From: Marinomonas arctica
GTDB taxonomy: Bacteria > Pseudomonadota > Gammaproteobacteria > Pseudomonadales > Marinomonadaceae
NCBI RefSeq assembly: GCF_003259225.1
Contig: NZ_QHJF01000016.1
Span: 1 to 64,000 of the forward strand
Direction of reading: 5' to 3'
DNA: 64,000 nt
The notes under the pieces are model-generated. The model did not search any database and was not told the origin of the DNA. It worked only from the letters and a program-made list of their open reading frames with translations. Numbering within the stretch: position 1 is the first letter of the stretch; the number at the start of each line of letters is the position of its first letter. The position numbers were made by a program, and so were the translations under genes. Shown piece by piece: positions 35,801 to 44,761 of the stretch.

Positions 35801-36784
35801 ATGACAGCGAACATCAATACAAACATCAAACGCGCTTTATTACTCACTAGCACCGCCTTAACGGTTTTTTTACACACGGGTCTAGCCAGCGCCTCTGGCT
35901 ATCCAGTTACGGTACAAAGCTGTGACCGCCAAGTCACCCTTGATCAAGCCCCAAAAGCGGCGGTATCAAATGATGTAAACCTAACGGAGATGATGCTGGC
36001 ACTTGGCTTGCAAGATCACATGGTCGGTTTTACAGGGGTATCTGGCTGGAAAACCCTTGATCCTACACTGCGAAATGGCATCGGCGAGTTACCAGAACTG
36101 TCCCCAAAATACCCAAGTAAAGAAGTGCTATTAGGGGCCGATGCCGACTTTTATTTTGCTGGCTGGAACTACGGCATGCGTGTCGGTGGCGGCGTCACAC
36201 CCGATACCTTGGCACCACTCGGCATTAAAGTGTATGAGCTAACCGAAAGTTGTATTCATATTATGGATAAACCGAAAGTCTCCATGGACGATATGTACAA
36301 CGACCTATTAAATCTAGGCCGCATCTTTGGCAAAGAAGAGCAAGCGCAAGCCTTAGTAAAAAGCTATCAACAAGATCTAGCCAATTTCCAAGCGAACCTC
36401 ACTCCCTTAAAAACCACACCAAAAGTCTTTGTGTATGACTCGGGTGAAGAACAACCTTTTACTTCTGGTCGTTATGGTATGCCAACCGCGTTGATTGAAG
36501 CCGCAGGCGGAAAGAACATCGTCGATGATGTGCCAAAAAGCTGGACACAAATAGGCTGGGAAGCCGTTATTGACCGCTCTCCAGAAGTGATCGTTATCGT
36601 CAATTACGGTGACGTTACTGCAGAGCAAAAAATTAACTTCTTACGCAGCAATCCCGCTTTCGAGAATATTCCCGCGGTGAAAAACAATCACTTTGTGGTA
36701 TTGGAATACGTAGAAGCCACACCCGGACCACGAAATATTAAGGCGATAAAACGCTTAGCCGAGGCATTTAGAACGGCGTTATGA
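35801..36784 (+). CDS. Periplasmic metal-complex-binding protein, FecB/FepB-type
   Basis: This 327-aa protein has a signal peptide ending near GLASASG, so it is periplasmic and has no lipobox. The two-lobed class III binding fold shows APKAAVSNDVNLTEMMLALG in lobe 1 and EEQPFTSGRYGMPTALIEAA in lobe 2, and it ends RNIKAIKRLAEAF. It should deliver its ligand to the neighbouring permease. By the Zur-like site the ligand may be a zinc complex, but haem or siderophore cannot be excluded. AGGAAAG precedes the ATG. Confidence 0.9.
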   Translation: MTANINTNIKRALLLTSTALTVFLHTGLASASGYPVTVQSCDRQVTLDQAPKAAVSNDVNLTEMMLALGLQDHMVGFTGVSGWKTLDPTLRNGIGELPELSPKYPSKEVLLGADADFYFAGWNYGMRVGGGVTPDTLAPLGIKVYELTESCIHIMDKPKVSMDDMYNDLLNLGRIFGKEEQAQALVKSYQQDLANFQANLTPLKTTPKVFVYDSGEEQPFTSGRYGMPTALIEAAGGKNIVDDVPKSWTQIGWEAVIDRSPEVIVIVNYGDVTAEQKINFLRSNPAFENIPAVKNNHFVVLEYVEATPGPRNIKAIKRLAEAFRTAL

Positions 36785-37839
36785 AATCTAACCACACAAA
36801 GCTGACCATCATGGGACATGTTCCCTTGCCTGCGCTGTTCATTATGCTGAGCCTCTTGCTGCTGTTACTAATGGGCATTGCGATTGGTGTTGGCTCAGTT
36901 TCCATTAGTCAATCCACCGTGTGGAGCGTGATCGGTCATAAGCTGTCGATCACCAACACCTTGCCTAACTGGTCGATGGGTCGAGAAAATATTATTTGGG
37001 CTGTGCGTTTACCTCGCACGCTGCTCGCAGCTATGGTAGGTGCGGCCTTGGCGATTGTCGGTGCGGCTTTACAATCGGTTACTCGCAACCCGTTGGCCGA
37101 TCCGCATTTATTGGGTGTGTCGTCAGGTGCTGCGCTCGGAGCGATTATCGCCTTGCTGCATACAGGCATGATATTAGGTGTGGTGACCGTGCCCGTGTTT
37201 GCTTTTCTAGGTGCCCTGTTGGCAATGTTTCTCGTCTTGGCGGTGGCAAACTTTTCCTCAGCACACAGTGCAGGACGCTTGATTCTAGCGGGCGTCGCCG
37301 TCGCCTTTGTACTGACGGCTTTGGGAAATCTATTCATCTTTATGGGCGATCATCGCTCGTCTCATACCGTGATTTTCTGGATGCTCGGCGGCTTAGGACT
37401 GGCGCAGTGGGGACAACTTTGGTTTCCGTTGGTGACTCTCTTACTGGGTTCCGGCTATTTGATCTACAACGCTCGTTACCTTAATGCTATGACTCTTGGC
37501 GATGAAAGCGCCAGCACGTTAGGCGTTCCGGTCGAGCGATTCCGCCTGATTGTGATTGTTGTCTGCGCACTACTTACTGGCGCGGCCGTTGCCTTTTCTG
37601 GTGTCATCGGCTTTGTCGGCTTGATGGTGCCACACATTGTGCGTTTGTTGGTTGGTGGCGATTACCGTAAAGTATTGCCTTTATCTGCTTTAGTAGGCGC
37701 TCTTTTTCTGGTAACAGCAGACATTGCTTCGCGAGTGCTTATTCCCCCTGAAGACATGCCGATCGGCATTATCACCGGCCTTGTCGGCGGCATCGCCTTC
37801 GTCTTCCTGATGCGACAAAAACGTAACGTTTCCTTGTAA
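36781..37839 (+). CDS. FecCD-family ABC transporter permease
   Basis: In this 352-aa protein nine to ten hydrophobic segments follow a short N-tail. FecCD landmarks include VRLPRTLLAAMVGAALAIVG, NPLADPHLLGVSSGAALGA, GVSVERFR-like GVPVERFRLIVIV and GFVGLMVPHIVRLLVGGDYR. It moves the ligand across the inner membrane. It overlaps the binding-protein gene by 4 bp (ATGA), so translation is coupled. A terminator follows at 37877. Confidence 0.93.
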   Translation: MKSNHTKLTIMGHVPLPALFIMLSLLLLLLMGIAIGVGSVSISQSTVWSVIGHKLSITNTLPNWSMGRENIIWAVRLPRTLLAAMVGAALAIVGAALQSVTRNPLADPHLLGVSSGAALGAIIALLHTGMILGVVTVPVFAFLGALLAMFLVLAVANFSSAHSAGRLILAGVAVAFVLTALGNLFIFMGDHRSSHTVIFWMLGGLGLAQWGQLWFPLVTLLLGSGYLIYNARYLNAMTLGDESASTLGVPVERFRLIVIVVCALLTGAAVAFSGVIGFVGLMVPHIVRLLVGGDYRKVLPLSALVGALFLVTADIASRVLIPPEDMPIGIITGLVGGIAFVFLMRQKRNVSL

Positions 37840-37876
37840 ATCAGCCTGTAAAAGAAGGCTTGCTTTATTGAAATCC

Positions 37877-37921
37877 AACACCCAAAATACTGGTTATATG
37901 TACAGTTTTTTGGGTGTTTTT
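37877..37921 (+). terminator. Terminator of the FecBCD-type operon
   Basis: A 16-bp stem with one mismatch (37877-37892 with 37903-37918) has a 10-nt loop and ends in a T-run. The 3' arm contains GGGTG, directly before the next gene's ATG at 37922. Confidence 0.75.
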
Positions 37922-39040
37922 ATGTCTTCTGCTTTTACCAATAACAACGATCAAAAGGGCGAGAGATCCCCTTTCAATCACCCTATCAAGGGGCGCGGCA
38001 CAGCCAACAATATGGCAGGACGCTTTGCTATTACGCTGATTGAAGTGGATGAAAACGATGACGCCATTGCCTTACTAGAAACTTCGTCGCCTAAGACGGA
38101 AGTTCGTCATGAGCGTGCCAAAAGTATTATTAGTCGCAATTCGTCTCCTGATATACCTTTCCGCATGTCGGTAAATCCTTATAAAGGCTGCGAGCATGGC
38201 TGTATCTATTGCTTTGCTCGGCCTACTCATGCGTATTTAGATTTATCACCTGGGTTGGATTTTGAAACCAAGCTGGTTGCCAAAACTAATGCCGCATTTT
38301 TGTTTGAAGAAGAACTAGCGCATCCTAATTATCACTGTGAACCCATTGCATTAGGCATTAATACCGATGCCTATCAGCCGATTGAAAAACAGTTCAAGAT
38401 CACTCGTCAGTTATTGGAAGTCGCCTTGGCGCATCACCAACCGATCTCGCTAATAACCAAAAGCACCTTGATACTCAGAGACATAGATCTACTCACCCAA
38501 ATGGCAGCAAAAAAGCTCATTCATGTGGCGATCAGTGTGACGACGCTCAATAACGATTTAAAGCGTATTTTGGAACCCAGAACAGCGTCTGGAAAAACAC
38601 GTTTACAAATCATTAAAACCTTACGCGAAGCTGGGATTCCGGTATCGGTTTTGGTCGCACCAGTGATTCCTTTTATCAACGATAATGAACTAGAAGAAAT
38701 CATCGCGGCTTGCGCGGAGGTTGGTGCGCAATCCATCAACTACATCATGTTGCGTTTGCCCCACGAGGTGGCACCTTTGTTTGCGGATTGGCTCCACCAG
38801 CATTATCCAGATCGAGCTGAGCATGTTTTACAACGCATTATGGACATGCGCGGTGGCAAGCTCTACAACAGTCAATTTGGCAAACGTATGACAGGGGAAG
38901 GCATCTTTGCAGATTTAATCAATCAACGATTTCATGTCGCACGACGCAAATATGGATTGGATGACAACCGGTTAAGCGATCTCGATTGTCGCCATTTTGC
39001 CGTTCCGCCAAAAAAAGGCGATCAGATGGCGTTGTTTTAG
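37922..39040 (+). CDS. PA0069-family radical SAM protein
   Basis: This is a 372-aa protein. The [4Fe-4S] motif is CEHGCIYCFARPTHAY, preceded by SVNPYKGCEHG, the family's fixed opening. GINTDAYQPIEKQFKITRQL, SPLITKS-like ISLITKSTLILRD and MLRLPHEVAPLFADWL match PA0069 proteins, which are widespread but of unknown reaction. I prefer the ATG at 37922; the frame is open to 37868 but that stretch is the preceding terminator. GGGTG in the terminator's 3' arm is the only plausible ribosome site. Confidence 0.9.
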   Translation: MSSAFTNNNDQKGERSPFNHPIKGRGTANNMAGRFAITLIEVDENDDAIALLETSSPKTEVRHERAKSIISRNSSPDIPFRMSVNPYKGCEHGCIYCFARPTHAYLDLSPGLDFETKLVAKTNAAFLFEEELAHPNYHCEPIALGINTDAYQPIEKQFKITRQLLEVALAHHQPISLITKSTLILRDIDLLTQMAAKKLIHVAISVTTLNNDLKRILEPRTASGKTRLQIIKTLREAGIPVSVLVAPVIPFINDNELEEIIAACAEVGAQSINYIMLRLPHEVAPLFADWLHQHYPDRAEHVLQRIMDMRGGKLYNSQFGKRMTGEGIFADLINQRFHVARRKYGLDDNRLSDLDCRHFAVPPKKGDQMALF

Positions 39041-39064
39041 CGTTTTAAAACAGTTAAATGTCAC

Positions 39065-39104
39065 AAAACATTCCCATCGAGCAAACGTTCTTTAGGAATG
39101 TTTT
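39065..39104. terminator. Bidirectional terminator between convergent genes
   Basis: AAAACATTCC (39065-39074) pairs with GGAATGTTTT (39095-39104), with a 20-nt loop. It lies between the radical SAM gene and the convergent PAS chemoreceptor gene. Confidence 0.75.
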
Positions 39105-39130
39105 GTTTCAACACTGCATCACGTAAGCGG

Positions 39131-40462
39131 CTACAGTTTATTATTAAATTGGCTAACTGCATCAACCACTTGCCTTGCGCCAGTTTGAATGTCCGTCATA
39201 ACATGACCCGCTTCAGTAGAAAGGTCGAGCGCTTTATCGGCTTTTTCCATACTTTGCGCTATTAACGCGACGGCTTTTTCAGTCAGATTTTTATTATCAC
39301 CAACCACTTTAATGATCTCTTCGGTGGCCGAACTTGTTCGAGAAGCTAGCTGTCTCACTTCATCAGCCACTACGGCGAAACCTCGCCCTTGCTCGCCTGC
39401 TCGTGCCGCTTCTATGGCTGCGTTCAATGCAAGCAAATTCGTTTGATCAGCAATACCTCGAATGCTTTCCACAAGCTCTGATACTTTGGTCGACTGAGTG
39501 TTCAGCTCAATAATACCTTTACTCGCATCCCCCATCTGCACTGACAGCTCGTCCATGGTTTGAATCATTGATTCAATCACCTTTTTACCAGCAATGGCGT
39601 CGGCATCACTCTGCTTAGAAATGCCATAGGCGATTTGCGATGTTTCGGAAATCGCAAATTCACGATTCATTTGCTCTGTAATCACGGTAGCAAATTTAAC
39701 CACTTTGTATAGTTCACCACTGTCATCATGTATTGGGTTATAAGACGCCTCTAACCACACAGTATTTCCATGGCTATCGAAACGCTTAAAACGCTCAGAA
39801 ACAAACTTACCTGATCGTAGTTGACGCCAAAAGTCTTGGTATTTTTGCGATTCCACTTCTTTCGGATCGCAGAACATTTTGTGATGTTTTCCTATTATCT
39901 GACTTTTTGAATAGCCCATACTTTTTAGAAAGTTATCGTTGGCATTTAAAATGATGCCATCTAGGCTAAATTCAATCACCGCAGACGAGCGGTTCAATGC
40001 AGCTAACATATCTTCATCTTCTTTAGATTGAGAGATAGTACGAGTCAGTTCTGCTGAATAAACTTCCAGTACTATACGCCCATCGTCGGATTGATGTCTC
40101 GGCTGAAGAATTGAGCGATACCACACTTCTTTGCCATTTCTATCTTCAACTTGCAAAGCACCATGCCAATGCTTTTTATCACGAATAGCAGCCAACATTT
40201 TTTGACAATGATCTTTTTGTAAAGACTTTTTAAGTATCAAATCTTTAAGGTTTTTATCGATAAGCTCTGCTTTGTCAAAGCCACTGGACTTAATGAAAAG
40301 CGCATTAGCATCAATTATCTTTCCCTCAGGCGTTATGGAGAAATACAACATTTCTTGTCTAAGGTCAGCTTGCGTCTCTTGGAAGGAAGCTAACTCTTTT
40401 TCTAGCTCTGTAATACGAGTCAGTAATTTATTGTTTCCAAATAGCATTTGCATACCCCTCAT
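39131..40462 (-). CDS. Cytosolic PAS-PAS chemoreceptor
   Basis: This 443-aa protein has no membrane helix. An N-terminal coiled coil ([20 protein letters not shown]) precedes two PAS domains (about 40-140 and 160-280, each with a [14 protein letters not shown] or [10 protein letters not shown] turn and a PAC segment such as [16 protein letters not shown]). A short signalling domain with the intact hairpin ([20 protein letters not shown]) follows. It is likely a soluble redox or energy receptor of the Aer-like PAS class. Met1 and Met6 are both possible starts; GAGGGG lies 7 nt before Met6. Confidence 0.92.
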   Translation of the reverse strand: MRGMQMLFGNNKLLTRITELEKELASFQETQADLRQEMLYFSITPEGKIIDANALFIKSSGFDKAELIDKNLKDLILKKSLQKDHCQKMLAAIRDKKHWHGALQVEDRNGKEVWYRSILQPRHQSDDGRIVLEVYSAELTRTISQSKEDEDMLAALNRSSAVIEFSLDGIILNANDNFLKSMGYSKSQIIGKHHKMFCDPKEVESQKYQDFWRQLRSGKFVSERFKRFDSHGNTVWLEASYNPIHDDSGELYKVVKFATVITEQMNREFAISETSQIAYGISKQSDADAIAGKKVIESMIQTMDELSVQMGDASKGIIELNTQSTKVSELVESIRGIADQTNLLALNAAIEAARAGEQGRGFAVVADEVRQLASRTSSATEEIIKVVGDNKNLTEKAVALIAQSMEKADKALDLSTEAGHVMTDIQTGARQVVDAVSQFNNKL

Positions 40463-40636
40463 ACACCACCATTCTAATTGAGCTAGAGTAACGAATGTTT
40501 TCTATAAGCTCGATGATATTTTTGTATCATTATGAAACTACTTAGTACTATTTGTACAAAAACATTATGTAAAATAACCAAATCAGTTTATAAACAAGGC
40601 TTCAATTTATTCCCCCCTTTTTTGGAATCAATTTAC

Positions 40637-41686
40637 ATGCCTAGTGATGATTTTATCGATCTGCTCAAACTGCTTATTCGTGCCCCTAGTGTGGTTGGCG
40701 CTGAGCATTCATTTTTCCGTGTATTACAACGCGAACTGGAAGAGCGAGGGGCAAATGTCACTTGGTACGAAGGTTTGTTGGTTGCTCAAGGCAGCGATCC
40801 GTTTAGCACCATGTTTTCGGCGCATATCGATCGTCACGGTTTGGTTTGTACTGGTCCGAATGAATTCCAATACGCGGCGTTTGTTTCAGCAAACCGCACC
40901 GATCTATTGAATAACTCGGTTTCTGAAGAATTGATGACCAAGGTGACAGAGCGTTTCAACCATGAAGAGATCTATGCTTACGAGCCCTGGTCTGGCATTT
41001 ACCGTGGTAAAGGCACAATTAAAAGCTCTTACGTTTGTGAATTCCGTAACAACTTAATTTTCGAAACCGTAGGGTTAGAAGGCGTGGTTGCAGGTACGCC
41101 AATTGCCTTTAAAGACCAATTACATGTGGTCGATAATCGACTTGAAGGACAACTCGATAACGTCATTTCTGCGGCCGCCTTGGTGCATCTTTTTGATCAT
41201 GGCTTTAAAGGCACTGCCTTTTTTACCGCACAAGAGGAAGCCGGAAAAAGCTGGCGCTACCTGCTTGAGTGGTTCCGTCGCTTTGGTGGCTCAACCAACC
41301 GTTTATTTGTGGTCGATACCAGTCCGTTTCCCAACGTAGAAGCCGCCAATGAACAACTGCTCGTGTTGAGGGAAAAAGACGCCAACGCGACCTTTAACCA
41401 AGACAGCACCAAATTGCTCGAAGAGCTTTGTGTCAAAAACAACATCAGTTACTTATATAAAAATCGCTACGTTGAAAAAGAAAATGCCAAACGGGCTGAG
41501 CAAGGATTGCCGCCAAGCTCGCTAGGCAGTACCGAGCTTGGTCGTATTATCGCCGCATCCAATGGTTTGGTGGATGGTACCACCATTCAAATCCCGACCA
41601 TCGGCTATCACACCATGCACGAATCAGCGGCCGTAGAATCCGTGGACGCCTTTATTGACATGTTAAAAGTCGTGTCGAATATTTAA
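40637..41686 (+). CDS. M42/M20-type metallopeptidase-like hydrolase
   Basis: The protein is 349 aa from the ATG at 40637, matching the family N-terminus (PSDDFIDLLKLLIRAPSVVG); codons back to 40532 are open but unconserved. A full di-metal set is visible: His/Asp in FSAHIDRHG, Asp in VVDNRLEGQLDN, the Glu pair in TAQEEAGKSW, Asp in VVDTSPFPN and a late His in IPTIGYHTMHESAA. It is probably a cytosolic aminopeptidase or deacylase; the substrate is unknown. A strong terminator follows. Confidence 0.85.
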   Translation: MPSDDFIDLLKLLIRAPSVVGAEHSFFRVLQRELEERGANVTWYEGLLVAQGSDPFSTMFSAHIDRHGLVCTGPNEFQYAAFVSANRTDLLNNSVSEELMTKVTERFNHEEIYAYEPWSGIYRGKGTIKSSYVCEFRNNLIFETVGLEGVVAGTPIAFKDQLHVVDNRLEGQLDNVISAAALVHLFDHGFKGTAFFTAQEEAGKSWRYLLEWFRRFGGSTNRLFVVDTSPFPNVEAANEQLLVLREKDANATFNQDSTKLLEELCVKNNISYLYKNRYVEKENAKRAEQGLPPSSLGSTELGRIIAASNGLVDGTTIQIPTIGYHTMHESAAVESVDAFIDMLKVVSNI

Positions 41687-41726
41687 GTTCGCTTCATTCT
41701 ATAAATGGTCATTACTTGCAACACAT

Positions 41727-41769
41727 AAACCTCTCGCTTCGACATAGACATTCGAAGCGAGAGGTTTTA
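41727..41769. terminator. Bidirectional terminator between the peptidase and mesD
   Basis: A 15-bp perfect stem (41727-41741 with 41753-41767, arms starting AAACCTCTCG) has an 11-nt loop and flanking A/T runs. It separates the two convergent genes. Confidence 0.9.
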
Positions 41770-41783
41770 TCGACGAAAACACA

Positions 41784-42836
41784 TTAAGACGACAAGATTG
41801 CCAGCTCTTTTCGAATAATGTCTGCGCCAGCACTCAAGGCATGTAGCTTGCCCCTTGCCACCGCGCGAGGCAGCGGCGCCATACCACAGTTAGTACAAGG
41901 GTAAAGCTTGTCGGCATCGACAAACTGCAGGGCTTTGCGCAGAGTATTGGCGACTTCTTCTGGTGTCTCAATGGCATGGTTCGCCACGTCGATGGCGCCG
42001 ACCATGACTTTTTTACCGCGAATCAGTTCGAGCAATTCCATTGGTACATGAGAGTTATGGCATTCGAGAGAAATGATATCGATATTAGATTGTTGCAGCT
42101 TAGGGAAGGCTTCTTCATATTGTCGCCATTCAGACCCCAGCGTCTTTTTCCAATCCGTATTGGCTTTAATGCCGTAGCCATAACAAATATGTACTGCGGT
42201 TTCGCATTTAAGGCCTTCGATGGCTCGTTCTAAACAAGCGATGCCCCAATCATTCACCTCATCAAAAAACACATTAAACGCGGGCTCATCAAACTGGATG
42301 ATATCCACACCCGCTGCTTCTAACTCTTTGGCTTCTTGGTTAAGAATTTTAGCAAATTCCCACGCGAGCTTTTCGCGGCTTTTGTAATGGTCATCATAAA
42401 GTGTGTCTACCATTGTCATGGGGCCAGGGAGAGCCCATTTAATCGGTTGCTTGGTTTGCTGGCGTAAAAATTTAGCCTCCTCAACAAACACTGGCTTGAT
42501 ACGACTAACAGGACCAACAACCGTCGGCACGCTCGCATCATAACGATCACGAATTCTTACGGTCTGACGATTCTCAAAATCCACACCGCTGAGGTGCTCA
42601 ATAAAAGTGGTCACGAAGTGTTGCCGCGTTTGTTCACCATCACTGACGATATCAATGCCCGCTTGCTGTTGCTCTTGCAGCGAAATACGCAACGCATCCT
42701 GTTTACCATCAATGAGTTGATCTCCCTGCAATTTCCAAGGCGACCAAAGGGTTTCTGGCTCTGCCAGCCATGTGGGTTTAGGCAAACTGCCGGCTGTTGA
42801 TGTGGGTAGAAGTGTGTTATTCGTCGCTGTTGTCAT
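41784..42836 (-). CDS. mesD: Folate-independent methionine synthase core-MetE protein MesD
   Basis: The protein is 350 aa, only the catalytic C-terminal half of cobalamin-independent MetE. Zinc ligands are present: His/Cys in AVHICYGYG, Glu in SLECHNSH and Cys in YPCTNCGMAP. The opening LLPTSTAGSLPKPTWLAEPE fixes the start at 42836 (codons back to 42881 are open but unconserved). It follows the DUF1852 gene. In the published MesD/MesX pair (Price et al. family description) MesD needs MesX and oxygen to make methionine from homocysteine without folate. The identity rests on this pairing. Confidence 0.9.
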   Translation of the reverse strand: MTTATNNTLLPTSTAGSLPKPTWLAEPETLWSPWKLQGDQLIDGKQDALRISLQEQQQAGIDIVSDGEQTRQHFVTTFIEHLSGVDFENRQTVRIRDRYDASVPTVVGPVSRIKPVFVEEAKFLRQQTKQPIKWALPGPMTMVDTLYDDHYKSREKLAWEFAKILNQEAKELEAAGVDIIQFDEPAFNVFFDEVNDWGIACLERAIEGLKCETAVHICYGYGIKANTDWKKTLGSEWRQYEEAFPKLQQSNIDIISLECHNSHVPMELLELIRGKKVMVGAIDVANHAIETPEEVANTLRKALQFVDADKLYPCTNCGMAPLPRAVARGKLHALSAGADIIRKELAILSS

Positions 42837-42893
42837 AATAAAAATACCGTCTATTAAATGTAATATTGACCAAGCCGCCATGGATTCTAGCGT

Positions 42894-43868
42894 TTATGCG
42901 TAACTCGCAGCCCACTGTTCAAGTACCCTTTGGTAGGGTTTTAGAAAGTGCTGCTCAGCAAATTTGCCTTGTTCACTCGCCAATTGACTGCGCTCTTCAC
43001 GGTCATAAACAATCTGTGTTAATGAATGATCCGAGTTTTTTAAATTTGGCTGATAACATTTCCCAGCAACCGTATTGGCATTGTAAATTTCTGGTCGGTA
43101 GATTTTTTGAAAGGTTTCCATCGTACTGATGGTGCCGATAAGTTCCAGATTGCTGTAATCGTTAAGCAAATCCCCCACAAAATAAAACGCCAACGGTGCT
43201 GCACTGTTGGCAGGCATAAAATAACGAACCTGTAAGCCCATTTTCTGAAAATATTGCTCGGTCAAAGAGGTTTCATTTGGTTGATATTCAGCCCCAAGAA
43301 CAGGGTGTTGGTTTCCGGTGCGTTGGTACGTTTTGTTGTCTGAAACACTCAGACAAATAACCGGCGGCTTGGTAAAGTTTTCTTTGAAGCTGTCTGATGC
43401 CACAAAGCTTTTAAAGAGCTTTCCATGTAGATCACCAAAGTTATCCGGAATGCTAAATTCTTTTTGGCCTTTGTTATGGTTTGGCAGCACGACGCTGAAG
43501 TCGTAATCGCGGACATAAGACGAGAAATTGTTTCCTACAATACCTTCGATACGCTGCTCAGTGTGATGATCAACAATATTCGTCTTCAAAATTTCAATGA
43601 TGGGAAAACTCTGACCCTTTCCTTCAACATCAACATTGACCGAAATAATGTCAAGCTCAACAGAATAGCGGTCTCCCTTTGCGTTGTCCCAATGCGCCAA
43701 GACATTAAAGCGATTATTAATCATCCTTAACGCGTCGCGTACATTCTGTTGTCGTCTCGCTCCCCTAGCCAGATTCGCAAAGTTGGTTGTGATGCGAGTG
43801 TTGTCTGAAGGGCAATAGTTTTCATCGAAGAAAAGATTCTCAATGGTAAAGGTAAACTCGTTATTCAT
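42894..43868 (-). CDS. mesX: DUF1852 protein MesX, partner of MesD
   Basis: This 324-aa protein is a DUF1852 family member. It opens EFTFTIENLFFDENYCPSDN, then ITTNFANLARGARRQQNVRD, characteristic blocks. A central IVGNNFSSYVRDYDFSVVLP and a late QYFQKMGLQVRYFMPAN also fit. MesX is required for MesD activity and may supply the methyl donor or handle oxygen chemistry. It has no recognised catalytic motif. It is first in a two-gene operon with mesD (57 bp). Confidence 0.9.
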   Translation of the reverse strand: MNNEFTFTIENLFFDENYCPSDNTRITTNFANLARGARRQQNVRDALRMINNRFNVLAHWDNAKGDRYSVELDIISVNVDVEGKGQSFPIIEILKTNIVDHHTEQRIEGIVGNNFSSYVRDYDFSVVLPNHNKGQKEFSIPDNFGDLHGKLFKSFVASDSFKENFTKPPVICLSVSDNKTYQRTGNQHPVLGAEYQPNETSLTEQYFQKMGLQVRYFMPANSAAPLAFYFVGDLLNDYSNLELIGTISTMETFQKIYRPEIYNANTVAGKCYQPNLKNSDHSLTQIVYDREERSQLASEQGKFAEQHFLKPYQRVLEQWAASYA

Positions 43869-44106
43869 GATGATCTGACATCCTATTTTCTGAAGTGAAA
43901 TAGGGATCTATTCCTTGTTCTCACTTTCCAGTTTTTGATTGGTGGCGATCGGCCTCACTAATATGTGAGTACCGTTATACGCATTCACAAACATGAACAA
44001 AAATGAATTTAATTCTATATTGTTGAATTTTATTCATAATTGAGAATGGATACGACTCTTGATTGAATATTTTCACTCAAAAATAGGATGGGTAATGAGA
44101 GGTAAG
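43869..44106 (-). other. mesX leader and intergenic region
   Basis: This 238-bp gap holds the mesX leader. On the - strand ACTCACATATTAGTGAG forms a small hairpin about 100 nt before the start, and CCTATTT/AAATAGG forms another close to the ribosome site. A possible -10 is TATAAC near 43978. I match neither a SAM riboswitch nor a MetJ box. Confidence 0.35.
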
Positions 44107-44126
44107 AACGCCCTAAGCAGGGCGTT
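44107..44126 (-). terminator. Terminator hairpin for the lipoprotein gene
   Basis: AACGCCC (44107-44113) pairs with GGGCGTT (44120-44126) around a 6-nt loop; the lipoprotein stop overlaps the arm. The U-tract is weak (GUUCUUACC). Confidence 0.5.
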
Positions 44127-44664
44127 ATTTTGTCGGGCGCGAATCAGCAAGAGAAAATGGAATGACCGGACAATTGAGCACGATGTCCGTTCGTTCAATG
44201 GTCACTAAGCCTTGATCCTCTGCGGTTAAGACCGCCTCTTCTGAGGTCAGTTCTGTGGCTTTACTTGGGTCTTTCCACACAACAACATACATCAACCAAA
44301 GCGGCGAGTAATGCGGATTGTCACTCGCATACCCCAATGGCTCAGGCACAGAGGCAAAAACCGTTCGTGCTTGCTCTTTGTTTGGGAAGGAATACACACG
44401 CTCTAACGCGGTTTTTACCTGGGGTGGCTTAGGATACTGAGGTATCGTATTTCTCAACCGAGGGGCATAATTCGCATTTTTTGCCTTGGCTACCGCTTGA
44501 TCGGAAACATCTGTCGTAATATAAAGAACCTCTTTGCCCTCGTGCCACGCGCGTAATATAGGAAACGACACCGACTGGACTGATGTCACGACATCCACAG
44601 CAGGTCGGCTACTACACGCGGACAATAACAACACAACAACCCATAAGAAATACGGACGCAACAT
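44125..44664 (-). CDS. Putative lipoprotein of unknown function
   Basis: The protein is 179 aa from the ATG at 44664 (GGAG 8 nt upstream; a GTG three codons earlier overlaps that site). The signal peptide ends in lipobox LLSAC (Cys about 17). The mature part has VLYITTDVSDQAVAKAKNAN, LERVYSFPNKEQARTVFAS and SPLWLMYVVVWKDPS, which look like one conserved globular domain. I do not recognise a function. It is divergent from the LysR gene at 44762, so may be its target. Confidence 0.75.
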   Translation of the reverse strand: MLRPYFLWVVVLLLSACSSRPAVDVVTSVQSVSFPILRAWHEGKEVLYITTDVSDQAVAKAKNANYAPRLRNTIPQYPKPPQVKTALERVYSFPNKEQARTVFASVPEPLGYASDNPHYSPLWLMYVVVWKDPSKATELTSEEAVLTAEDQGLVTIERTDIVLNCPVIPFSLADSRPTK

Positions 44665-44761
44665 GCCATTCACTCCAACATATTTTACGGAAAAAGAGCC
44701 TTAAACATTACCAGTTATAAATTATTACACATTTATACTCCAAACCGCCCACGAGACGCGC

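Noticed and set aside
43869..44000. A known SAM or SAH riboswitch before mesX
   Set aside because: Hairpins are present but I could not match the conserved core of any riboswitch class; kept only as an unassigned structured leader.
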